Shown: piece by piece, positions 11,794 through 22,795 of the stretch
Layout: every line of letters begins with the position of its first letter
Position numbering within the stretch: the first letter of the stretch is position 1
DNA from: Phallusia fumigata
Lineage: Eukaryota; Chordata; Ascidiacea; Phlebobranchia; Ascidiidae
Direction: 5' to 3'
NCBI GenBank assembly: GCA_008931825.1
Contig: QXVZ01017772.1
Location: forward strand, 2,771-49,425
DNA: 46,655 bases
Made by a program: the position numbers and the translations under genes
Notes under the pieces: model-generated
Told to the model about the DNA's origin: nothing
Database searches by the model: none
What the model saw: the letters and a program-made list of their open reading frames with translations, nothing else

Positions 11794-12921
11794 TTCAACA
11801 ACAATATATTTCTGCCTTGAGACTAAATAATTGTCCTATGACCTTCGTCAAAAAACATAACAAATCGAATTTTCCACGTGAATATTTAAGTCGTTATTTT
11901 TATAAGTCACTTGCGCTAACAATATCTTTATCTTCTAGTAAATCTGTTCGCCTCTGTTAGTCTGTTGCACATGAAAAGATCACAACAAAAACCTTCAAGT
12001 ACCTGATTGTTCCGCCTTATACTAACTAGGTCAGTTGTTTGGTAGATAAAGGTGCGCACTCCAAAAACGGAAACCTTACTTATTCCTACTTTTTAGAGAC
12101 TGGATAATCGATAATCGCTTGTGGGGAGTAAACACCGATCCACAGTCGCGCCGTTGTTCGTCGTATGGTTAGCCAACACTTGGGTTCCTCACTTCAAGGG
12201 CAAGGAATCACTGCGATTATATCCTGATAAGCGCTTGAGTGACAATCTAGCGCCACTACTTCAAACCACAGACAGCAGCAGTACTTGCAACCACAGACTC
12301 AAGGAGTAAATCCAGATTGAGAAAAGTAAAAAGAGCTCGAATGTTTCCTAACCTAATCTCCGCCCTGCGCTGTAGGCCTCCCGATGACGCAAGTGAAGGC
12401 CTTTCATTTCGGACATAAAAAGAGAAATTTTTATCGTATGGAAGGGAACAATCGTCATGAGATTAGATTTCGCCCAAACGATAACCTCATGTCCCACGGC
12501 TGACCTGCATTCGTATGTGTTTCCTCGGGGTATAAAGCTAAAGATTGCCGCAAAATTGCCGTCCAATTCAAACAACAACAGCTATCGTTAAACGTGACAA
12601 TTTCTCCGACGCAAAGCTTGAAAAGACCTGACGTGTTTGCGACAGAAAAAAATCCTTTTAAATCTTTGTTTTTATTGGGTTACCGATAAAGTATGTTGCC
12701 TGCCATAACTGTAGATTGCAAAGCAATGCTGCAGTTTAAAATTAATATTGTTGCTAGCAACTGGTACAAAATAATCAAGAAACGGAAAAAAGGAATTGGC
12801 AATACAGGCAAGATTTTATATTTACCAGCATACTACACCTTACACTAAACTGTTGTTAAATAAACATCCAAGTGAAAATACAATATTTCTCTATGCTATG
12901 CATATCACGTTTTTCTGAATT
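11794..12921. other. Region with no recognised gene, upstream of the collagen gene
   Basis: This should hold the promoter and 5' UTR of the minus-strand collagen gene, whose ATG is at 11793. No TATA box or conserved element could be singled out. Short open frames here have no domain signature and no splice-consistent partners. A minus-strand AATAAA (TTTATT on the plus strand near 12668) may belong to the small gene at 12922-13119. Confidence 0.4.
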
Positions 12922-13119
12922 TCAAGAGAAATCGGAGCGACACACGAGCGGAATCGGCTTACGGCGATAACGACTGTTTGGTTTAGAAACCGGCGAGCGA
13001 CATTTTTTCTTGTTTTTAGAGCCGGTCCGCTTTCTTTGCTGATGATTGTCGAGCGCCAAACTCCCATTGCTGCACATAGCAGCTAGGTAAAGCGGTATAC
13101 CCATTAGCCAATGTTTCAC
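12922..13119 (-). CDS. Possible small secreted basic protein, 65 aa
   Basis: A complete open frame from ATG to TGA. Residues 1-22 look like a signal peptide (hydrophobic core WLMGIPLYLAAMC, then NGSLA as a possible cleavage site). The mature part is strongly basic and holds QQRKR, a KNKKKC cluster and RYRRKP, with two cysteines. A minus-strand AATAAA lies about 250 bp downstream. Such composition occurs in cationic host-defence peptides and in matrix-binding propeptides, but no family is recognised. It could be a chance frame or the first exon of a longer gene. Confidence 0.35.
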   Translation of the reverse strand: MKHWLMGIPLYLAAMCSNGSLALDNHQQRKRTGSKNKKKCRSPVSKPNSRYRRKPIPLVCRSDFS

Positions 13120-16100
13120 CGCATTTCAAAATGCACCGCGAAACCAAAAATAGCGACTCAACTTCACCCGAAAGTTGCTTTCACTTCAATCTTTACCCTT
13201 ATGTGTCGCTATTCATGAGTGAACGTGGTTGCAAGCTACTTGCCTCTGTTTGCGTCTCTGTCACCCCTGAATTCCATTACGAACGAACGGTTTGTTGGCA
13301 TCGCAATCGATCACTTCTAAGCGTGGTCAGGACTACCTTGCCTATTTAAATGTCGCTTACCCGTACATACTGGGTGGGGCATTCGTTGTCCTGCTACCAT
13401 AACTAAACAACTAGACTTCTTTTAAATTCGCTAAAACAGATTCTTCTTTCCACAAGCTCAAAAGTTTTTAACCCACTTTAGGGATTAGCGTAATTTGATG
13501 TAAGGTCACCACAATCAATGCATAGTTAAACGCTATCACAAGCTGAGGTTGTTTCTTAATGCATCAAATGAAATTACGATCGACCCTGTTAAAAGCTTTA
13601 GTTCGATCAACTTCTTTAAGCTGACGCAAACGATATGGACATGGATAGCCCGACACAAGGCAGCTGCCACAAGGAACCCCTTGACACTTGTGGAGATGAA
13701 TCCGCGATATAGTCTGATGTCTCTTTTATCAACAGAACCTTTTTGTTCGCATGAATATCACCGTAACGAACGTAGCTATCCCGACTTGAGTTGAACGTGA
13801 ATTACGCTAAGTGCAATTGCGCATAATTCATACATGTTTCTCCTCCACTGGCGCAACAAGTCGGATTGCTGCCGATCTCCATTGGAACTATGTCTTCAGC
13901 GCACTATGTCAATAGTTTTTTGTAAATATCAGTGCTGATTTGATATTTGCGAAACGTTTGTCGAAAGCAAACAGAGCGCGGAGGCTTGCTCAAACACAAA
14001 GCGCCTCTTTATAAAGTTGTTGGAACTACAGTAAGAGGTGGTTTTTTGAAGTTTACGTAGCAACATGAGAAAAATTTATTCCTTGAAAAAGCAATGATGT
14101 TGAAAATCTGTTTCTGCGAAATAGCATTCGTGTGGAAAATGTGTTCCTGATTCCCTCTGCAATTCTTTCACCAATTTTACCGCAGAGCGTTGTGAATAAC
14201 TCGAAGTGCGCGGCTTACCTCCTCGGCTCCGTTGCGCAGCACACCCGTGGTGGTTGCCGCCCAGTATAGACTCAACGCCACATGCAAAATGTCAGACAGT
14301 GTATACCGGAAACCAATGTCCAAATCGCAATACCCTCTCATTGACGAAATCTGCTATATATTTAGGTTTGAATCATTGCGAAGGGCATCGGAAATCGGAT
14401 TTAAAACATATAACTTTTTAATACGGATCACTGCGTCGCACAGGCAGGCAAAAATTGACACAAAGTTACGTCACCGAAATTCCCAGGGGGCATGGCACGA
14501 AGTGATTCCTAAAATTGATCTAAGTTGCCTTTTATCGATCTTATTTTTACCTGCATCAAGTATCAAGCTTAAAGATATTCAAGTTCCGAAAATCACATGA
14601 CCCAATCACTGCCGGCCACCAGTGCACTTCTCCTGCATCTGTCTTGTCGCATGTATCTTTCCTGGCTGCACTTGAACTTAACGAGCAATTCATACCGGCG
14701 TTACATGTATAAGTGTCCACCTCACACTAAATTAAAATGTTCCATCCAACAAAATCGCTGTGCTCAATGTTGCACACTGAGTGCGCAATATGTCACAGAC
14801 ATCTGCTATTTGTTCTTTTACGCCGCAAAATCCAATTGTTTACTTGCGGTCTCAGACATGAACGATATATGACCAGAAGTGAGATTGGTGTCGAGAATCT
14901 GCAAACAATTTGAAAATTTTAGGTCGTTAAAGTTTGCACCACAGAAACCGTGAATCCCGAAGCCGATTGACCGCGCCTGCTTCGCAAACACGGCCCTGGA
15001 ACAAACTTCGGTTCGGCTGTGGCGATTTAAAGACAAGTGTATTATCAGCACGTGATGGGACATGTCGACAAACATAAATTTATGTTTTCTGTTTGACATA
15101 TGATTGTAGCCGGCGCGTCCTTGAACAAATGCACGTCCTGCGCTCACCTGGTTTCCCACCCCCCTGATGAGTGGGCTTAAATGTGGGCTAACGACTATCT
15201 TGTCAACGGCGGCGACAAATGTTCGACCTCACGTCGCATATGTCGATGACCTGTCGCAATCTGAGCTAACAACAGGCCACGACCAACTGGGGGTGTTCGG
15301 TTGAAAGTACTACGCTTAACAGGGGGAGCCTTAACTGTATAGCGGCCTTAACCGCCAAACAAAATTAAAACACGTAATGTGCTTTAGTTGCGCATGCCCC
15401 CCCCCCCAAATACAATGGTTACTTTACACATATGATAAATTGTTCGATACCTTGATGTAAAATAGAAGTAGCAATGTGCGTTGCGAATATTGTACCTTTC
15501 TTTTTCTTGATTTTAGACGTTTATTAATATTTGTCGCACATACTGGTTAGCTTCATAACTCAAGCAAAAGTCCTTGTTTGTGGACCCCGAATACCAGAAC
15601 CTCGTATACAACATACTGCTCAATTTTCCTCGACAAGCAAGCAGTTAGACGTGCCGCGGCCTGTTTTATCTTCTCAAATTTTAATTTCGTGCAGAAAATT
15701 CGGCGACCGCCTCAACCTTGCCATAACTCGTTGGCGTCGTGCTGTGCCGAAGCTGAGGTTTCACCACTTTGCGGTTCCCGCGAAGCAAAAAAGCGGATAA
15801 AATGCGTGGCGTGCGAATATAAAAACTCGTCCTTGTTAGTTTGCACAAAGGTGGTCTCGGGTTTCTCGTTAATATTATAATGTATTGCGCTTCAGTGGAC
15901 AATTTTTCTTGTGTGGGAGACGTTGAAATTACCTTGCCACTGCGCTCCCTGCACTTTTTATAGCTTTCAATAAATTCGCATACTTCGTGTGGTTCGGACT
16001 CCCAATGAGTAATATAAAACGTTATTGTCACGCCGTAACCGTAAATCTCCCTTAAAGTGCTTCCAAGAACATCGCTGACACGTCGCAGTTTTGCTGAGTG

Positions 16101-17886
16101 GAATATGTTAGAACGGCGCCATACGTTTAACGACCACCACATCACAATCCCTTTTTGCACACACAACTTTCAACTGTGCAGTAATAAGATTACTGATACA
16201 CACTCACGAAACGAGCAACCACGCTTCACGCCAACTAAAAGCGTTTTTTTGCAGAAATCTGTATGTTTTGTCACGCTAGTAAAAACCGTTGCTTGTTTTA
16301 TAAACTTATTTGATTGATAGAGGGGTTGCCTATAAACACTTGTTGAGCATTTGCATCTTCTGCTTTTGGCACACAACTTGCCATTTTGCAAGTTTACGGT
16401 TTACTTTGCTCTAATGACCTTCGTCTGGCCTCACTCCACCGCAACTCAGCCTCAGGCTTTTGTTAAATAAACACCCAATAAGCAATCGTTCCTATTCAGT
16501 AAGTTCGTGAAGTATTTGTACAAGACCTCGCTTCACATGTTCCGGTCTCAGGTTTGTATTAAATCACTTGAATGCACGTGACTGTTTGCTGCCTGTTCCT
16601 GGATCGAGTTTGATACGTCTGAATTGAAGACAATGATGTCTAGTCTATATTTATACCTTGTCTTTCATCTCATCCAATAATTGGCAGACTAACGGAACTT
16701 TAACGCATTTCGCAAAATATCAAACGGAAAAAACATTTTCGCATACGTTATGCAGTTAGATTTAAGCCACCGCTTATTCGGACGTTTTGCCACTAGCAAC
16801 CACATCTGAAATTATGCTGTTTGGCGTTTGTTTACGCTTAAATGCGCAGAATAAAAACATCACAAATACTGTCATTGGGCTGTTTTATCGTGATAAAAAA
16901 CCGACCTAGTATTTTTACGGCTACAAGCAGAACCAATACGTTTGTCAATGTTTAACTAAGACTTAACGAACCTTGACGAAAGATTGACGGTTGACTGCTT
17001 TCTTTAGTATAATTCGTCGACCAACGCAAAATATAGTGTTCCCGCATTTGAAAATGCTTATTTATAACATGCAAATACCTCATTTCGTTTTGCTGTGTCA
17101 TCTTTCAAGTAAGTACGTGTCTGTTGGACGATGATTTGAAAATACACTGTATTTAATGCGCTATTACAACAAATGCCCCTACACATTTTTGTTTCGTTTC
17201 CAACATTTTAAAAATCATTGTTTCGTAATACCGATACGATCTATACATGACGAGCAAAAAGTTTTTTTTTGCAAAAAGCGTTTTATATTGTTTTGACTTT
17301 CATTGACAGCCTAGATTGCTAAACAGACATTTGTTGTTGGATATTGCGAAAATGAATAGTTTACATTGCAAAAGTAATTGTGTAGCAGTAGGAAATTGAA
17401 ACACGACAGCCATATAACCAGTATAAGTATTTATGTTTTTCACGGGGTTTAATCCCGAAGACGAATGCAGGTCCCCAATGGATATTTTGCCGCCTAATTT
17501 AAAACTCGTGTTCAACAGCGCCCACTTGAGGCGAGTAAAGTACATTAAGGTTGGTCTGTGGTAAAACGAGCAAATCACAGCAGTAAACGGGCAAAACAAA
17601 ACAAAAGGGACTACTGTGCATCTTGATAGCCTATGTTTATAGAAAAGCTCCAATGCCCCTGTCCTAACTCCGTGTCTGTAGTAATTTGTAGAACATTGCA
17701 GGTATAAACTTACACGGAACAAGAAAGGGATTCTGGCAATAATTAATTGCAAAAGCGATGCAACAAAAACACACATATTTAGACGGTTATAAAGAAATTT
17801 GCATCAAACTGGGCCCTTTATGACAAAAAAAATTAAAATTAAGGTACAAACTATTTTTTGTGATACAAGTTTTTGCCTTTGTAATA
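13120..17886. other. Gene-poor region, no supported gene
   Basis: Several open frames of 100-161 codons occur on both strands (for example minus 15681-16166 and 17300-17776), but none shows a domain, signal peptide or coherent exon chain. An 11-base poly-C run lies at 15397-15407. The space may carry regulatory DNA for the collagen or four-jointed genes; nothing in the sequence demonstrates it. Confidence 0.4.
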
Positions 17887-17924
17887 TCAATAGGTTGTTA
17901 AGTTAAGCACCTCTGCAGTTTCTT

Positions 17925-17951
17925 GGGTCTGGTGCTCTACTGACTGGGCTA
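17925..17951 (-). repeat. tRNA-like A-box fragment, possible eroded SINE
   Basis: On the minus strand this reads TAGCCCAGTCAGTAGAGCA followed by CCAGACCC, which is the D-arm and box A of a tRNA such as tRNA-Lys. In translation it gives LAQSVEHQT, a peptide signature often produced by tRNA-derived SINEs in animal genomes. The expected box B does not follow on the same strand; a GAGTTCAAACC box B-like motif lies about 110 bp away on the opposite strand. So it is a fragment or degenerate SINE, not a functional tRNA. Confidence 0.4.
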
Positions 17952-18531
17952 AATAGACTAAAAGGTGCCTTAGTCGAAAAACTTTACCAAACACCACCAC
18001 AGGCTGAGGAACAGTTACCTGCTCAGTGCCGGGCCTGTAAAGGCTAGGTTGAGAGTTCAAACCACTGAGAAGTCTAGATTTCCATGCTGCCAAATTTTTT
18101 TAGTTGATAGGACGCTCAAGCGCATAGCTTAAGGAAGACAACAGACATCGAATTTAACGCTTGTGTATCTGTCAGAAGAGCATAACGTTTCAATGCGGTA
18201 CCTTCTTGAATTTCTAATTTTATTAAGATATCAAATTTAGTCAATAAAAAAGGCGTCGGTAACTGTACAAGGCGCGCGGAGTACCAAATTGAGTAAAGTG
18301 GTGTGCAAATAATCAAACGCGACACCAAGTATGCGTCACAAACTAATTGAATTCGGGTTGTTGAATAGTCTTGAGTGTTCTTAACAGTCAATGGTAGATT
18401 AGGCATAAATGACCAGCTACTGAAAACCTTCCAAAACAGCTGTCTTAAAAAAGTGTTAGTGCTGAATTAGTGCGCATTGTGTCAAAAATGTTTTGGTGAT
18501 ACAAAGTGGTGGTTTTAACGTTATGCTTTTG

Positions 18532-18601
18532 CTTAGATTTACCGCACATTTAGTCAAAAAGAGCCTTAACCGGTTTTACTTAGATTTACCGCGCATTTAG
18601 T
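18532..18601. repeat. Two direct copies of a 23-bp unit, period 47
   Basis: The unit CTTAGATTTACCGC, then A or G, then CATTTAGT occurs at 18532-18554 and 18579-18601 with a single mismatch. It lies in the intergenic region about 500 bp upstream of the four-jointed start codon. It could be a small tandem duplication or a paired binding site. Confidence 0.6.
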
Positions 18602-19115
18602 TTCACATCACACGCTTAACATCATTCAAAATAGTTGGTTTTGTCACTTATTGACGCTGTTATTCTATTAGTCGTAAGGTAAGATCTGATTAACATGTTA
18701 TCAGCGAAAACTGCCAAATTTGTTTGTTATTTGCATTATTTGATTGAAAAGTTATTTACATATTGTAAGCTTAATGGCAAAAAGACGATTCGAAACACCG
18801 GTTCTTGTTAGTACATATACATACATATGCCACAAAGCTACGTACTGGCCGTCTATCAGTGTTGGCAATGCTGTGTTCGATGTTCATGTTTTGTTATCAG
18901 CACATAGTTTGTGATTGAAAATCACCCATGAAACACCATAGTGATAACATAGGCTTGCGGTGGGCCAACATTGACATCCCACCACAGTTTTCAATTCTAA
19001 CGCAGTGAGGCGATGAATGACGTAACAAAACCTTTGTCTCGCGTTTCAGGATCAATCATTAAAAGAGATTACTGCACAAGGAAGGATAGGACATTCCGAG
19101 GTGTTTTAAGAAAAT
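18602..19115. other. Upstream region of four-jointed, no gene
   Basis: No open frame of interest. A strong splice acceptor (CGTTTCAG) lies about 65 bp before the four-jointed ATG. This would fit a non-coding first exon spliced in, or spliced-leader trans-splicing, which is common in tunicates. No TATA box is visible. Confidence 0.35.
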
Positions 19116-21102
19116 ATGAAGAATTTAACTATGTTTGTGGAGATTTCTTTATTGGTTTCGCTTTTGACTTTGCATGAAGCAAACTTTGTGACGGCCAACG
19201 AAATCATATCCGGGAAATTAAAGGAAAATTCTAGCCATGGTACTTCAGGATTGGTCTTCCAATTTGTGTCAGTTCAACTGGGCTGTGGGCGGTTAAAGAA
19301 CAGGTAAATTGATTGCTCTTACGCTTTGTTTGGCGCCCGTGGAATCGTGTCAGAACTCAGAAACAATAAAGTTTCAATTGGTAACCGGCTGTTGTGGCTG
19401 TTTTTTCTTGCAAATTAACCGCCGTGAATTTTTAATAGTGTATTTACCCCATCAAGTAAAACACATTTCCGCTGCATATGTTTTAACAGGTTGTTGACGA
19501 CTAACAATGGAGAGAAATTTTGTGCGAGATATCGTGACAACGAAGAATTTATCCAAGGAGAATACTTTTCATATCTGACTTCGGTGTTGTTCGAAACTTA
19601 CAACGTACCGACTGTTTATCCAATTCAGGTGTTTGGCATTTACGTTTACGTCGCACAAAACAAATCTCACATTTAAAATATATTTTTGTGGATTATAGCC
19701 AAGAACACCATAATTAATAAACAAATAGGTCGTATTTTAACGCTGCTTTAACAGGTGACCATAAACTCAGCCATGTGGTCTAACATCTGGATTGAACTGG
19801 AGAAAGCTGGATGGAAACCAAACGCTGTTGTGACTTTAACGCCATGGATAGAAGATTTGCGACCAGTGACGGCGCCAATGTGCATTCAGTTACTGACTTC
19901 GTGTGACAATCCTGGCTTGAGAAGCTCCAGCGACACAAGGGTCTGAATGTTTTTTATTGTTTTGAAACAATTGTGTTCGTAAAAAAGTGGTTTTTTTTTC
20001 GATAAAAAACCGTAATATTTTGAAAAACATTTAAAGTGTTTTTAGTATTTTACACCGAATACGAAATCCACGATCAGTTAGTCTATTCCAGTTTGTTCCA
20101 CAAATATGTACTCAAAAACCTACCGGTCCAGAATAAGGAACAAAACACCGAAGTAACATTTATATCGGTATTTTTTAGAAAAACTTTCACCTAGACAAGC
20201 AAGGAAAAGCACTTTCGCAATGGGCTGATCTAATAGTTTTTGATTATATAACTGGAAATGTAGACCGACTTGTAAGTCACTTGTACAATGAGAAATGGGA
20301 CGTGAAATCTTTGGCTCGTCCTGTACACAATCTAGCCACAAGCAAAGGTGATATTGTCATTTTTTTTATTTTGTAACCAACCGATGCATCGTCAACCTTC
20401 ACTACACAGTTACTGCACAACATGTAAAACTTTACTGCATAATTTGCGAGTGTAGCATTTATAAGCGCATGATATTTATCTTTCTGAAACAAACATTTTA
20501 TTTATCCACATTGTGGATGTGCATTTATCCTTGTATTGTTATATTTTTGGAAACAAATCTTCTCAAACATTTTACGATACACAACGTGCCCAAGTTTTAA
20601 TACGGTGAAAGGTGGCTAAAGTTTGGCACAAGGACTTTTTTTGAATTATTTACGCTTCTGTTGTAAACATTGATGTCACCACTTAAAACAATTTTGCGGT
20701 TTACTAATGAAGTTCGCAGTTTATTATATGCCGTAATAAAACACAGAACAACCGCAGGTATCAAAGGAATGCAAAATATTTCCTAAAATACTAATTATTG
20801 TTAAAGTACACTTTTACAACACAGGTAACTTGGTGCTACTTGACAACGAATCAGGATTTGAACATAGCTACAGGTTGCTCCCCTCCTATCAACATTTCCA
20901 TGAGCGCTTATTGGGGTTGATCTGCATTTTCAACAATCAAACTAGAACACGAATTGAGAAACTGGCCGATTCGCGTGACCTCGCTGCTCAGTTCGACCAG
21001 GTTACCACTAATCCAAACTTGATTCCTTTCCTGACAGAAAACACGCTCGCAACTTTAAAACACCGACTTGAGCGCGTTTTGAATCATCTCCAAAGCTGCT
21101 AA
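19116..21102 (+). CDS. fjx1: Four-jointed box kinase (FJX1/Fj homologue), 5 exons
   Basis: Golgi type II membrane kinase family; Drosophila Four-jointed phosphorylates cadherin repeats of Fat and Dachsous to tune planar polarity and growth. Exons: 19116-19303, 19490-19628, 19755-19940, 20179-20347, 20825-21102; phases agree and the product is 319 residues. A hydrophobic signal anchor lies near the N-terminus (VEISLLVSLLTL). Family hallmarks follow in order: GCGRLKNRLLT, then EFIQGEYFSYLTSVL, then QWADLIVFDYITGNVDRLVS (kinase core), then KGNLVLLDNESGF. That last stretch holds the DNE motif that is needed for Fj activity in flies. The C-terminus reads RVLNHLQSC. Human FJX1 is longer (437 aa, known) and intronless, so this copy is compact but split. 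The donor of exon 3 (AGG|GTCTGA) is weak. Family assignment is secure. Confidence 0.92.
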
Positions 21103-21286
21103 TTGGCTTCTCAGGTTCAACTGTCAAGGTCTATCAGGTTACAGGAGGTTACTTGAAGATTTCGCTGCAAAGTTGGGGAAAGTGTATTGTCGTGCTGACA
21201 ATATATTTGGAGATCCAACTGCTGAAAGACCGGCTTTAATATGGGGTGAATAGGACAAAAATGATGCAACACAAAGATTATCAAAC

Positions 21287-21292
21287 AATAAA
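21287..21292 (+). terminator. Polyadenylation signal of four-jointed
   Basis: AATAAA, 185 bp after the stop codon at 21100-21102. It is the first canonical signal downstream of the gene. Confidence 0.6.
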
Positions 21293-21294
21293 TT

Positions 21295-21346
21295 TATGCG
21301 ATAAAAGTATGAAATCATCACTGATTAATATGCGATAAAAGTATGA
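21295..21346 (+). repeat. 18-bp direct repeat, period 34
   Basis: TATGCGATAAAAGTATGA occurs at 21295-21312 and again, identically, at 21329-21346, just after the four-jointed polyadenylation signal. Its function is unknown; it may be a recent small duplication. Confidence 0.65.
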
Positions 21347-22795
21347 TATTGATCATTGAGGCAAGACACCAAACATGTGTTTAAAAATTGTTTTCTGATG
21401 TGCAGAAAATTGTTTTAATTAATTAAAACGCGCATATCGTATTCAAATTTGACATTTACTTGGCGAATTCTAACAACTTCAGCAGAACCAACTTTTGCCG
21501 AAAAGTTGAAATGAGGACCTAAAGTTGTGTGCTTAGTAACTTTCTTTATTGTGAAGTGGGGGTGATTAACAGCCCAAAAGAATACATGAAGTAAAGCAAT
21601 TTTACCAGTTCCAAGGACCAGTAAAATATTAATGAGTGGGTTCGACGGAAACAATTTGTTGGACGATTTTTGTGTTTACGCCTTGTTGCCAAACATCTGT
21701 GCGTTTGCAAAGTAAATTATTTAGCGAACAACTGACACAAAAGTCGCTAATACGGCGATTTGGCGGGTGAGTAGTGAACTCCCAAGTTGCGCCAAACATA
21801 ACAATCACTTCAACAAGATAACAAACTTAAACATGGCTTTGCAAGTTACCTCACAATCTCTATATTGCTTTCCTTTATAAATCCCTACTACCTCTTATAT
21901 ATGATACCTTTTGACTGGTTGCGAATCGGTAATTATTTGATTTGGCTGTAAGAATATTGTTACATTTTAGTCACGGCATATTGTTTAGATTTTCCTTCGA
22001 TAAGAAGGTTAGTCTTTTCGTGTGCGTTGTGAAAGTGATAGGAAAGGCGTTTTAATCACGACAAAGCAATTCGAACGGGCGACAAGTGGGTGTTGCTTAT
22101 GCACCCAGATGAATTATTAAAAGCTGGCAACAGGTTGACACCTCTTAACGCTTGCAGCAAAGTGCGCCGGTATTTGGCTACAGGATAAGTTGTGACGCGT
22201 TTGGGACAGGGGAGTGCATTCAAAATTCCATAAATTAGTCATGTCGTGGCAGCGCTTTGGTTTTGCAAAAGTAATAAGCTTCTTCTTCATGACGTTGATT
22301 TTGAGAGCAAACAAAAAACGGCCTTTGCTTTCCTCTATTGTTAAATGTTGTAAGTGGTTTGTTCCTGCACACAAAGGGCACAAAGTTAATTGCAGCAATA
22401 TGGTGTGGTTCGATTGCGATCGTTCTGAAAAACAGAGTACTTACGAAGGGCTTGCAGCAGAAAGGACGAAAATGAACATCCTCGCTCGCCCAGGCAATTT
22501 TAAAAACGCACAAATGCAAGTTAGGGAATGTTTGTTTGACGATACTGATGGCGTGAAATCTAGTTTAATTTGTTCATTAAAAGTGTCAGAAACTGGAAAA
22601 CAAACATGCTTTAGAAAAAGTAAGTACTTTTTGTTTGGGGATTTTGTGTACAATATGTACGTGTAATAAAAAAAATATTTAATATTGAACCAGTTACAAC
22701 CTTGCCGTTTTTAATAAAACCAATAAAATACATGGTTTGTTCTCTTTATTAAATACAATTTCAAAAAAACTTCTAATAATCATGGTCAATTTTAG
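21347..22795. other. Intergenic region, no supported gene
   Basis: It holds an open frame of 150 codons at 22214-22666 (plus) with no domain, no signal peptide and a shadow frame on the other strand. The missing start codon of the CLCA-like gene should lie here, in a short first exon that could not be identified. Confidence 0.35.

Noticed and set aside
14206-15159. Overlapping open frames of 113-122 codons
   Set aside because: Both strands open over the same area, with no family signature; likely chance.
15681-16166. 161-codon open frame on the minus strand
   Set aside because: It has a plausible donor inside (GGCAAG|GTAATT) but no recognisable domain, no partner exons in phase and no start context. 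Kept out as unsupported.
17300-17776. 158-codon open frame on the minus strand
   Set aside because: Hydrophobic stretches without domain, signal peptide or splice partners; low-complexity AT-rich composition.
17887-18093. Candidate tRNA gene
   Set aside because: A box A-like D-arm is present, but box B lies on the other strand and no cloverleaf can be folded; recorded only as a tRNA-like fragment.
22214-22666. 150-codon open frame before the CLCA-like gene
   Set aside because: No domain match and no phase-compatible donor to 22796 could be found.
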